This document shows, piece after piece, positions 1 through 10,831 of a DNA stretch of 64,000 nucleotides. Origin of the DNA: Dimorphilus gyrociliatus. Lineage: Eukaryota; Annelida; Polychaeta; Dinophilidae. The notes beneath the pieces are model-generated. The model worked only from the letters and a program-made list of their open reading frames with translations. It did no database searches and was not told where the DNA came from. The translations under genes were made by a program, and so were the position numbers. The stretch's first letter is position 1. Every line of letters begins with the position of its first letter. The DNA is taken from NCBI GenBank assembly GCA_904063045.1, contig CAJFCJ010000022.1:496001-560000 (forward strand), given 5' to 3'.

Positions 1-1685
1 CATCTTATGAGGCGGTACATGAAGTCCTTCTTGAAAAATCAACAGATTTTGCAGGAAGGTTAGAACCTTTTAGAATTGCCGTAAGCTGCACATTCAAACG
101 GTTTCCTTATTAATTAAACAATCCATTTATTTCGTTTCAAAGCTTTCATACGATCTTCCGAATGATTTAATATTTACAAGTTTCTCACCCGAATGGAACG
201 CAAGGAAGAAGTTGGCTATGAAATCAATGAAGGTTCCTTATTCAATTCACTTTGAATACTCTAATTCACTCGCTAAAATATTCGTATTCTTGTTTAGATG
301 TATGGAGAAGGCTTGGAAGATCTCGAAAGGGTAACTGATCAAGTACTCGATGACTTTTTCAAAAACATCGATGAAAAACAAGGTCAACCTTGGGTGATTA
401 ACGAAGATATCATCAATTGTTTCGTCAACATCATCTTTACTTTGGTATATATTTTCTCTTCATATCACTTGTCTCTATAGTATTATCTTTCTATCCACTT
501 TTTTTATAATATAGGCTCTTGGAAAACGATTACCATGGAATGACCCAGCAATAGGTTTCTTGAAGAAAAATTTCGATGCTGCCACTCCATCTCAAATATC
601 ACCGGAAGGGATTATTTTGGACATATTCCCTTTCTTATGGAAGATGAATTTTCCAAGCAAAATATGCTCGGATTTACAAAAAGGTTTAGACGCCAACAAA
701 TGGTTTAAGAACGAAATTGACGAACAATTGGTAAACTAATAAATTCACTTTTAATCCACTTTAAACTTTCTATTATTATGTTGATTATAAACAGAAAACA
801 TTCGAAGCCAATAAGCCACGTGGCTACTTGGACCTATTCTATCAAGAATATCTAAATGAGCAGAAATTGGATTCAAAGACAAAGATATCTTATCCTCAAC
901 TTGTTATGATGACTATTCAAACTTTGGTTGCCGGTAATTTCTCTTCATTTTTCAATCAATGACATAATAGCAACTGTTTGAAATTTTTTATTTAACCCAA
1001 TTGCCACTAGGTTACGCTACTACTGCTACTGCCGTAACTTGTTTTATTCAATTAATGCTAAGATATCCAGAAATTCAAGAAAAGATTTATCAAGAAATCA
1101 TTGATAATGTAGGAAATGATAGACGTCCAAATATCAATGATAAAAATAATCATCATTATCTAATGGTATTGCGTTAAATTGAACAATTTGTAAACCGTTT
1201 CACAATTCGCTTTATCTCTTCCTTAGGCTTCAATATATGAGCTTTTACGATTCATCAGTCATGTTCCTATGGCAGGGCACAGGGCTATTAAAAATACTAC
1301 TTTGCTTGGATACAAAGTTCCAAAGGATCACAAAGTGTTCGTTTCTATGTGGGGTCTACACCACGATGAGAAAATCTTTCCAGAACCGTACAAGTTTAAG
1401 CCTGAAAGATATTTAGAAGAAAACGGGGAGTTTGTTGCACCGGGACATCCTTGCAGAAAAGCTCTATTTGCCTTTGGAGCCGGTAGACGTGTTTGTTTGG
1501 GAGAAACTTTGGCAAAGAATCGATTGTTTCTTGTGATAGGAGCATTGGTTCAGAACTATAAATTCCTTCCAGGAAATGGTAAGGACGTAGGAGAGGATGT
1601 AGATCCTAGAGACTATAAATTTGGAATCGTACTCAATCCAGGAGATCTAAATGTTCGAATGATAAGGAGAAACGGTAAAACTTAG
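1..1685 (+). CDS. Cytochrome P450, CYP2-clan type (3' part; 5' end outside window)
   Basis: Haem-thiolate monooxygenase, presumably ER-bound. It is read as seven joined exons: 1-80, 143-232, 298-444, 515-730, 795-933, 1011-1165 and 1227-1685. Phases are consistent, introns are 62-77 bp, and the last exon ends in TAG. Visible P450 landmarks in order are a C-helix W with basic residues (EWNARKK, exon 2), an I-helix (LVAGYATTATAV, exon 5/6 junction), an ExxR motif (YELLRF, exon 7), PERY (KFKPERYLEENG), and the haem loop FAFGAGRRVCLGE with its Cys ligand. The layout resembles CYP1/CYP17-like enzymes of the CYP2 clan. The substrate cannot be told. The signal anchor and proline hinge lie upstream of base 1. 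The I-helix has Ala where an acidic residue normally precedes the catalytic Thr. An AATAAA at 1772-1777 is a likely poly(A) signal. The weakest splice call is the donor after 232 (GTTCCT). Confidence 0.93.
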
Positions 1686-1689
1686 GCGA

Positions 1690-3944
1690 AAACTATGAGA
1701 ATGTATGCACAGAGATTTAATCAGCCACCTTTTCATGTATATTGCTGTTGTATTAAATTTATCTAGATTTTAATAAACGAAAACTGAATTGAACTGAATT
1801 GACTTCTTCATGCAAAAAATAAGGGATAAATTTTCATTGATTTATCCTTTTTATCTGAAAATTGGCTGATAAAGCGTAATATTTCGTAACAAGTCAAATA
1901 ATGGACATTAATGCCAATCACTCATTATATATGTAATCTATAAAACATTAAATCCATTGAATAAACTGCTCTACTTTAATCTTAAAGCTTAGATAGTGTT
2001 ATTTCCTATCGTGTAGTTTGGTATTGAAAAATGCAAGTTATTATTGAGTAGTAAAGAATGTTTTAGCTGAGTAATGTTTCCTAATACTTTCCCGTCTGTG
2101 AACTTGCATTGTTTAGAGGAAAAATATTGTCTATAGATGGAAAAGAAAGAAAATCTGTACCCTTTGAGATAAATGAGCAAATATAAAAAGCACATTTATT
2201 AACCTTTTAGACTGTTTTCATTGTGAATAATAAGTTTATTACTAATTATTATTAATATAGACAACTGAACTAACTGAATAGAGAGAATATTCATTGATGT
2301 AAACAATCTAATATATCCTCTCTCTCTCTCTCTTCTCTCTCGCTATGTTTACAGACAGTAACATTTCTTTTAATTTCTGTCTAAATGTTACTTTAAATTA
2401 GCTATCGTGTCTATTTTGCTTAAACAAGTGACATTACCTTCTCCTTCTTTTCTATTGCTTTACGACAAGCGTATGATCGTTAATAATTTGTATAGTGGAA
2501 GCGATATAAAACCCGATCCAAGACGATATTTGCTAAATGAATAAAGAAAAAGAATCGTTGTACGCCGAGATATTTAAACAACTTGTAGCTTAGTTTGCTA
2601 GTTTATGTAAACGTTCTTGTTTTCAGCCATTCGGTTATATTTTTGGGGGAAATTTCCTGGAAATTTAAGAATAATATTGAGTAATACAACACAATTTGAA
2701 AGTCTTAATTGCCTCTAACTTGTTCAATTTGAAATATGACGTTATAATTAAAAAGAAAAATAACGACATTCTCAAAGGTCAAATTGATTTTAATAATTCC
2801 TTACTTAACAATGTGTCATATAGTCTTCATACGATTATCTGTAATAGAGCGTTATCGTAATAATGAGTGTATACTTTAATTTCTTAATTTTATAAAATAT
2901 TTATATTCACCTAGTAGCGACATCTGGCTTTTATTTCTGCTGCTACAACAAATTTTACTCATCTTTTTTCATTGGATAATGTTTGAAGGACGTTTGGCTG
3001 TCCCGTTTTTGGGTTATATACCGGAAACGTACAAATTTATACATAAACGCAGCTATAAAGCCAGCATAAACACGTATATTGTTTTAAATTGAAAAATAGA
3101 AATGAGAAATTCAATAGCAAGAAAATCAAACACCAAAGGTCATAGTTCATTCTGTTTAATGATGAAATAACGGTGTAAGTAAAGATTTAAAAGGTAACTG
3201 ATAAGACTGGTTATAACCCAATATTACAACAGATATTAGAATGATGAGCAATAATAACAACAAATCTTAGGAGACAGAGAAGGGGGGAGAAAAAACAAAA
3301 TTAATGATTAAGTATCAAAAAGGATACTTTCAACTTTTAAGATAATATATTGTTGTTTTTCTTTATTATGAAACATAGCAAAAGGTTTATTGTTTATCTT
3401 TAGGTAACTGACATATACTATATATATATATATATGTATATATATAGTCACAATAAATAAAAAAGTGCTTTAGTATTGCGCAATAACTCCTCATATAAAT
3501 GTATAATAAATATATATATATAGCCATTTATCATTTTCTGTGAAATTCCACGAAAGTCTTTTAGGAGGCTGGAATTTAGTTTTCACTTGAAACACAAGCA
3601 AAGAGTAAAAACAATACAGAAAAAGTACCATAATAAAACTTTTTCTCTTAGCTTACAAACACCAGCTAAAAATAACTCGAAACTTTTAATAACAATACAT
3701 TTGCATATAATAAACAAGAAGTATATAAAAATTATTCTATCAAACAATAACTTCATAAAATGTATAGCGAAAAAAATAATAACAAAAACAAGATTCAACA
3801 GTTTTCAAAATGTAAAACAGCAGATCGATTCATTTTGTTTGTCAATCATTATTCCTTTCTCTTTTTTCATTTCTGCAATATCTATATAGCGTGAGATTTG
3901 AGACTGAAGAAAAAGAAACGGAAGAAGATGTAGAAAAGAATAGG
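1690..3944. other. Intergenic, AT-rich; no gene recognised
   Basis: After the P450 3' end I see only AT-rich sequence, a CT microsatellite (about 2318-2342) and TA-rich runs (about 3418-3446 and 3509-3522). Short open frames on both strands at 3583-3889 overlap each other, are Lys/Ile/Asn/Phe-rich and look like chance. Confidence 0.6.
2318..2342. repeat. (CT)n microsatellite
   Basis: Run of CT dinucleotides with one interruption. It is one of many CT/GA tracts in the non-coding parts of this window. Confidence 0.9.
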
Positions 3945-5897
3945 CTAGAAATCCTTCTCTATTAAACGGGTTGTTAATTTTCTTAACCATAAAGCGGCAT
4001 CTGTACTTCTCGCTCGGCTTTCGCACACAACTACTAATATAAATGTTCTCGACTTTGAAACGATAAAGTATTTCGATCCGTTGAAGGCTATTAATTGGCG
4101 TTCGTCTCTTTCCCTAATAACGTAGGTAGTTCCATCTAGGGTAAGGCTATCTACTGGAAGATCTTGCAATCCTTTTTCGAAAGTTTTGCTTAGAATCTGT
4201 TAGAAAAAGCAAAAAATAAATGCTATTAGTTTAATTGAATAGACGAATAAATAATTGATTGATCGATTAATAGACAATTAAGCTCCAGGGTTGTATGTAT
4301 GTACATGTATATATATATATGTATACATTATTGGTATTATCCTATAGCGTATGGTCTACGTGCGTCAGTCGGATTTAATCTATAAACTTAAAAAAAAATT
4401 CATTGATAGATGGATGAATAGCTGAATGAAAAAATGATGCTTCACTTCTGCTGTTTCAGCCTAGCGATTTAGTAACAGAAGTTTTCCTAATGTCAATGTT
4501 TTGAAAGTAAATACTCGTGTTTTGTACTGACGTCAAAGATTTAGTTTTAAAGTCCATGTGTACATAAAAGTTTATATATATATTCTACTACAAATACTTT
4601 ATCCTTTTAGATAATTGTTGTTGGAATTATCTAGAAAATTATGGAGAAAACTGACAATTGCCAAATAGTTTAAGTATGATTGTCTAGACTTTAACAATAG
4701 TTTTAATACGAATTAGAGGCCTACATATACAATATAATATCAGACCATATTAAAATTAGAAATAAATGCAATAGATCTGAAATGAAAATTGTCTGGAGTT
4801 TTACAAAAAAAAAAAAACTATGAAATAGTTTTTCTACAATGTTTGACAAAGGAAACAGGTAAAAATGAATAAAACTCTGCCATCTATTCACAAGAATTTC
4901 ACATTTTTTCGTTCTCTAATAAAAGCCTTTATTATGCTAATCGTATTACAAAATATTCGCATTTATTCTAAATAGTGACTACGTCATGGAAATATCAGGA
5001 ATAAATCACGAGCATAGAATGTGAAACACTTAAAAACTAAAACATGAATATTAAGTGAAAAGAAGTACACATTATTTTATTTTAACTACCACTGATATCG
5101 TATGTTATTTATGTATTTAGGTCAAATTTGACAACAAAGCATCGCAGTATCCTGCAATTATTACAAGGTTAAGTAGAGGCAGGAATTTAATATTGTTTTA
5201 ATAACTTATCAAATGTTATTCTTTAACAAGTATTAAAAAAAATTAACTGATCATTAAAAAAAACAAGCAAAAGATTACGTAATTTTTTTGTTATTGGTAA
5301 ATCAAGAATAGAAGGAGGTAGTTGTAAGAGATTAACAAAACTATTCTAAATTTATCAAACAGATAAGGATAAAGGAAATTTACTTTTCTATTTCCTTTTG
5401 TTATTTATTTTCTTTATTTTGGTTTTTAACTAGTAAATAAGCTGTTTTAAAGTAATTATCTAGTGGTTTCTTTCTTCAACCTACTTTATCGATGACCTAA
5501 AGGATTATGAACAAATTAATATAAAAGGCCAAGTTCTAAAAAGGTGCTTTTTTTTAAGCTTTCACTTTATCTAATTTATAAAATTTTGATAAACAGCGTA
5601 CTTTTAATCGTTATCATATCTGACGCAAATCAATTTCGCGAGAAATTCGTATAGATTACTTCTTAATAATTATAAATTTTAAGAAAGACCATCAAAATAT
5701 TTTGTATGGAAATTATTTACCGTTATTTCTTTTTGTGGCATCGTAAAACCGGAAGTAGATGATACAACATTTCCGTTCAATTTAAATAAACCAGCTTTAG
5801 CCAGTTTAAAATTGTCTTTTTGTTTCATAATATGCTTTATCCAAACTTGCCATGTTTTTGACGGTTGATTTTTCATCAGACTATGGATTCCCAACAT
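3945..5897 (-). CDS. Profilin-like protein (two exons)
   Basis: Probable actin-monomer-binding profilin fold, closest in feel to the divergent profilin-4 type. Exon 1 is 5897-5721 and exon 2 is 4196-3945, joined in phase 0 (donor ACG|GTAAAT, acceptor TTTCTAACAG|ATT), giving 142 aa. Exon 1 has the N-terminal helix with Trp (TWQVWIKHIMKQ) followed by AKAGLFKLNGNVVSSTSGFTM, the usual 'A.I...G...A.s.gF' start of the beta sheet. Exon 2 has LTLDGTTYVIRERDERQLIAF, then a strand pair (KYFIVSK, TFILVVVCE) and a C-terminal amphipathic helix (TDAALWLRKLTTRLIEK). The length fits the family (about 125-140 aa). A second in-frame Met at 5876 could be the true start. The 1.5-kb intron is longer than the P450 introns and holds nothing I recognise. 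Actin and polyproline contact residues cannot be scored by eye, so the family call is moderately firm and the subtype is a guess. Confidence 0.65.
4528..4535. promoter_or_regulatory. Perfect CRE palindrome TGACGTCA
   Basis: Exact 8-bp CREB/ATF consensus inside the intron of the profilin-like gene. It is one of five exact copies in the window. Function is not shown. Confidence 0.4.
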
Positions 5898-8612
5898 CTT
5901 TAGAGCGATTAATTTCTGAATTGGTAATAAATAATAATATGAACAATGTGTTTATATACAAAAGAAAACTGTAGGCCTTATAAGATTCTTTAGCATTGCT
6001 ATCAAATAACCAGAAATGATTAGGCATTGTCTTAAAGAAGATATTTATTTTCCTAAATATAGAACTAAACGTTACGTTGTTCTCTCTCTCTCTCTCTCTC
6101 TCTCTTTAATGTAATTAAATAATTCTACCTTTAGAAAGTGAAAATGAATTTAAAATAAACTCTATATTGAATTATCTTGAATCTGAGGCTTTTGAACGGT
6201 TAGGTATTGTAGAAATATTGCCTATGATTTCCAATTATATAATCAACGACTCTAAATTGGGGCATGTTCGATATTCGTTCGGTGGAAATTTCCACTCGAA
6301 AGACACACATTTAGAATTAATTATTTATTAACTCACCTTTTACTTGTATTTTATTCTCTTCAATGAAATAGATGAAATTGCAATAAAATGTTTCTTTAGT
6401 TTCACTTGTCCTTGCGAAATCTACTAACAAAATGTGGACGATTAGCGTAATACAATCGTATGTATATACGATAAAAAATTAATTTTAACAAGATCTCTTA
6501 CTCGACTATAATCTTTGTTTATATTCGAGAATATTCTTTTTCAGATATTCCAAATTTACTATCCGAAAGATGACGAATAAGAGTGAAAATATTTTTTACC
6601 GGTTTCAATTTCAATATATAAAAATTTTCTTTATTGAAATACTCAAAGCATTGTAGTCATGCCCCACTTTTGCCGTTTATATATCTTGTGCGAATCTATC
6701 CTTTTCTATTTGTAAACGCGAATACACTACACTAATAGCTGATTGGTTACTCAGGGTCACGCCAAAGTCGGTCTGACGTCGCCACGTATACACGGCTTGG
6801 GTGGATAGAGACGAGGAACAGAGTACCAGTCTTTTTTCATTCACCCACTGATAAGATATTCAAGGAACACAACAGTTAGTAATAATGTCAAAAGTTCGAG
6901 TGGGAGTTAAGAAAAAAGTTTAAGAATAGAATTTGTATAAAAAGATCATGCCACTTTTCAATTTTTTATTATTTTTATTTCACTTCTCGGCCATTTTATT
7001 TTAAAATTTAGGTGTGTGCAACTATTTTTTATGGCCATTTCGTTGGAAGTTTAGGTCGTGTGAGGAAGAACGTACGACAAGTTCGATAAATCACCAAATC
7101 GTTTAGTACTTGTAATTGATAAGATAACGTTATCATAATCAGACGTCTGTGTTGACCTTATTTGCATAATTCATGTTAAAATTTTCCACGTATTTCATAA
7201 TATTTAAACATAATATAAAACAATAATAGAAAGAAGGAAAAAAGGAATCTATTGATTACCGAATCTATCGTTTCCGCCTCTTATTTAGTTTAACTTTTAT
7301 ATTTTTACTACAAACTATCGTGCCAAAGTCAGCGAGAATGTCTCTTTTATCCTTGAAAAGCGGTGCGTGCAATTGATTAATTGATTGATTGAAAGAAGAA
7401 GAAAAAAAAGGATCTGTTCGATAGGTTTGAGACTAATGGCAAGCATATTCGTATTCTCTTACAATTGCTAAAGAGATTACCTTCCTTTTTTCCTTCTTCT
7501 TCATTCTTTTTTTATGTTCTTATATTCACATTTATAGATTCAATATCAGAAGAATAGCTTAGGCGGTCTGTCTCTAATGAAATCCAGATAAGATTCTAGA
7601 AGAGACCTACTCTATTAATAATAGAAATTTACCACCCAACGGTGTATATCTCAGTCCACCTAGTCATTTTACATCTACACCTACAGCTGTTCATTTTTCT
7701 CATTCATTCACTAAATTCAAGTTATTATTATCTATTTATAAACTCTTCACACCCTTGCACGTAAGCATAGCCTGTAGAATATATAATACAGCAACCTTGA
7801 ATACAATGCCTGAAGGGCGAAAAGGAGATTTATTCGTTCAATCTCCGTGATTGTACCATAAAAAAGACTATATTCAACAGCATTGCTTGTTGAAATTTGT
7901 TCTTTTTCATTTCAATTATCAATTTAACTAGAAGTTACTATCTTAGAAAATATTAAATAGAAGGTAATATTTAATAACAAATAAATAATTTTTAACCTCT
8001 TGCTTAGTAATCAGTTATTTTATTTTTTATTGATAAATTCTTTAAATAACTTCCTACATATAGAGAGAGGATATCATTTCGTTGCTTTAGTTAAAAGCTT
8101 CATAATTTAATAATCCGCAAGATGTCACTATTACTTTTATTAAAATTGATGGATAATTTCTTATAGTCATATCATTTCGTGATGTTTTATTGATTTCATT
8201 AATAATTTCATTAATGAATATGAAAATTAAAAAAGGGGGAAGAAACACACTTATCGGCTAAAGAATGCAATGGAATTTTAGTACTTTTCCTGGTAATTTC
8301 CTATGATTTTTATCACGTAATTGTGATAATTAAAGAATAATCATTACTTTTATCAAAATGTTAAGTATATATATATATTCATTGTGTAGATATTGTAGGA
8401 AGTTGGTGTGAAAACTTTTCGTATATCTATATATAAGTATAGGATTAAAGAGTGTTCTTGTTGTACTGATAGTATATCAAGCGTGGAATGTTCTATGCAC
8501 CTGTATATAAAAAATATATAATATGTATATATGTATAAAAGTGTCAAAATTATAGCAATTGTCTACAATAAAGATATGAAATTCGTTTGCCAACTTCCTA
8601 CACGTTACCGCA
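5898..8612. other. Intergenic; no convincing gene
   Basis: Upstream of the minus-strand profilin-like gene. A CT microsatellite lies at about 6081-6105. A less AT-rich patch at about 6750-6840 could be promoter sequence. An open stretch at 7587-7758 (+) ends in a GTAAGC donor, but I could not join it to anything. Confidence 0.5.
6081..6105. repeat. (CT)n microsatellite
   Basis: Uninterrupted CT dinucleotide run in non-coding DNA. Confidence 0.9.
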
Positions 8613-8975
8613 TTATAAAACTAATATGTAGAGAGATATCGGTTGTTTAAAGAGAGTAAACTTTTTTACCTGAATGGGTTGAACGTTGGCAGATGAGATG
8701 GGAAAATTTATTTCTATGTTGGTAGAATGAAATGTAGCGAAAACGAAAATACTCCCTTTATATGCACCAGTTTTCTTTCAATACAAATTCTTAGAAATAG
8801 TCCCTGGCCCAAATGTTGAATACTCTAACCTGTTTTAATATTTCGGATACAACGAGTAACCGATGACATTAACAGTTCGACGGATATTTCATTTTCATTT
8901 ATTTTCAAATAAATTACCGCAGTTGCTATTAAATATTTAGATAACGTTAGAATAATTGTATCAGTGTATAGATGT
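8613..8975 (-). CDS. Two 3' exons of an unidentified protein, TFIIB/cyclin-fold-like
   Basis: On the minus strand a strong acceptor (TGTCTCTAG) opens exon 8975-8830. Its donor ACAG|GTTAGAG is in phase 1 and joins exon 8713-8613 (acceptor CAACATAG), which reads to TAA. The first exon encodes LSKYLIATAVIYLKINENE and then SVTRCIRNIKT; the second adds EINFPISSANVQPIQ and a short tail. The pattern 'iAtA.IYL......is.e.l...vt...iRNi.tEi' resembles the second cyclin-like repeat of TFIIB/BRF-type factors, and less so a cyclin box. I do not recognise the gene. Upstream exons were not found: the nearest receptor gene begins at 9539 and 8976-9538 shows only weak candidates. A GTAAAA donor after Gln at 8669 offers an alternative end. 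It could also be a gene remnant. Confidence 0.35.
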
Positions 8976-9341
8976 CTAGAGACAGTATACAAGGAAGAAC
9001 AAATACAATTGGAAATATGGGGAATAAAACCGACTATATATGGTGCAAGCATGTATATATACTGTATATTAGTATATATATAGATAGATAGAGACATGTA
9101 TTACAACTCCATGCATAATCTATATAATACTTAAAACATTAGAACAGTAACTTACGGCTAAGTTGACTTTGATCTCTTTAAATTAGACAAAGATGACGTA
9201 AGCAGCTACGAACAACGACTACAATTTACTCTAGTAAATTTTGAAATGAAAATATACCTGATACACGTAATTTAAACAAACAACAACGACAACGGTAACA
9301 AGGCTAAAATAGATGGATGAAAAAAGAAGAAAAACACTTAT

Positions 9342-9345
<4 letters not shown>

Positions 9346-9379
<34 letters not shown>

Positions 9380-9398
9380 CACACACACGCACACACAA
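9346..9398. repeat. Compound (CT)n-(CA)n microsatellite
   Basis: About 30 bp of CT repeats run straight into about 23 bp of CA repeats, 3' of the minus-strand GPCR gene. Confidence 0.9.
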
Positions 9399-9538
9399 CA
9401 CACAAAACCAAAGTGTAGTCAAGTTTGTCGAGTTATTTCTCTTATTTTCTCTAATCAAGTAAATTGAATAAATTCAATTTTAATTATCAAGATATAGAAT
9501 AAACTATATAAAAAATATAAATCTACTTTTGGTTCTGC

Positions 9539-10753
9539 TTAATAGTTCAAGTCCTTTGTCTCTTGTAGTTGATAGGATGTTGATATTGTTTGTCGACTAA
9601 AGGATATGAGCGACATTCGTTTTTTGACTCCTCTAAACATTGTTTGTAATTCCTTACGAAATGCCCTTTCCGCTAGGCAATAGAGAATAAAATTAAAGCT
9701 AAAGTTAATTGATTGTAACAAATTCGCTATCTCAAGGAGTTTTTGAGGAAGTTGTAAATTTGTTACAATAATTTCGCCATTATAAGAATTCTCCTTTTGA
9801 GATTCGTAGTTTCGCCATATCATCTTCTCAATTGCTTCAAATTTGATCAATTCGCTTGGAAATACAAAGAAAAATTGCATAATTATTAAAATCACTAATA
9901 TTCTAGCGATCTTAACGCCATCTTTTGTCACTGAATTTTGGAGGTAAGTACTCCTTTTGTTATGCGCTCTCCACAGGCAAATCATCAGGTTAATATTACA
10001 GAATATTAACAATAAGTAAGGTGTAAAGATAACTAGTAAGGGCCACACCCACTGATGATAGATTTCGAACGCCCTAAAAAAGCTGGAGCCAATGAAACGC
10101 TGTCTCGGCTGATAGAGAGTTTTTGATCCGAATTTGCACGGAACAGTTTGAACCCTTAAGAATTCGGGTATCGTGACCAAAATACAAACAAGAAGTAATA
10201 TGACAAATACAATAAGCGACTTCTTTATGGTTAGATATCTTTTGAAGTGAAGAGGCCATATGATCATTAGATTCCTTTCAACCGCCATCTTAACCGTTAG
10301 CCAAGTGCTTAGAACAAGGAAAAAGTTTAAGCTCGTTACCCCGTATACTCGAAATTCCGATGACATTTTAAAATAATCTGTTGATGCGTTAGTATTTCGC
10401 CAGTAGAGAATTGAAAATGGAACGTTTAATAAGTTATAACATAGATCGGCAAAAGCTAAAAATAGAAATCCCAAACAAGCACATAATCTTAGTTCACCAA
10501 TTTTACTATTGTGTATACGTCGGCCAAAGATTATTAAATTTAAGATATTTCCAAAAATACCAAATATGGCTAATCCCAGCTGAACGTAAACCGGCCAAAA
10601 GAAGCCGTCATTCTTCAATATATTACATTTTTCACTACTCTTCATATTTCTTCTAGTTTCTTCAATAACTTCTTTATAGGTTCTATTAAAGTGTTTCCTA
10701 AGTATTCTCTTAACAAGTTCGATATCGAATGTTTGATTGTACGTAGACGCCAT
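9539..10753 (-). CDS. Class A peptide-type G-protein-coupled receptor, intronless
   Basis: Seven-transmembrane plasma-membrane receptor of about 404 aa in one exon. I chose the Met at 10753. The frame stays open to an earlier Met at 10831, but those 26 residues are hydrophilic and hold a possible acceptor (CCCAGACAG). The N-terminus has N-glycosylation sequons (NQT, NRT). Landmarks are TM1 GIFGNILNLIIF, TM2 LFLAFADLCYNLL, TM3 end VERNLMIIWPLHFKRY in place of (D/E)RY, TM6 FFFVFPSELIKF with no CWxP, and TM7 INFSFNFILYCLAERAFR standing for NPxxY plus helix 8. The C-tail is Ser/Thr-rich. The overall look is that of the FMRFamide/peptide receptors of lophotrochozoans. The ligand is unknown. A Gq- or Gi-type outcome cannot be read from sequence. 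No intron is needed. Confidence 0.92.
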   Translation of the reverse strand: MASTYNQTFDIELVKRILRKHFNRTYKEVIEETRRNMKSSEKCNILKNDGFFWPVYVQLGLAIFGIFGNILNLIIFGRRIHNSKIGELRLCACLGFLFLAFADLCYNLLNVPFSILYWRNTNASTDYFKMSSEFRVYGVTSLNFFLVLSTWLTVKMAVERNLMIIWPLHFKRYLTIKKSLIVFVILLLVCILVTIPEFLRVQTVPCKFGSKTLYQPRQRFIGSSFFRAFEIYHQWVWPLLVIFTPYLLLIFCNINLMICLWRAHNKRSTYLQNSVTKDGVKIARILVILIIMQFFFVFPSELIKFEAIEKMIWRNYESQKENSYNGEIIVTNLQLPQKLLEIANLLQSINFSFNFILYCLAERAFRKELQTMFRGVKKRMSLISFSRQTISTSYQLQETKDLNY

Positions 10754-10831
10754 TATCCCAGTAACGCTTTCCCCTTCGCCTTTTCGATTCCTTCTGTTGC
10801 TGTCTGGGCAAAGAAACGATAATGTATTCAA

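Noticed and set aside
3583-3889. Overlapping open frames on both strands
   Set aside because: Low-complexity Lys/Asn/Ile and Phe/Ile translations of AT-rich DNA, with no domain.
7587-7758. Plus-strand open stretch (LPPNGVYLSPPSHF...) ending in a GTAAGC donor
   Set aside because: No downstream exon can be joined without an implausibly short (about 31 bp) intron, and there is no recognisable domain or upstream partner.
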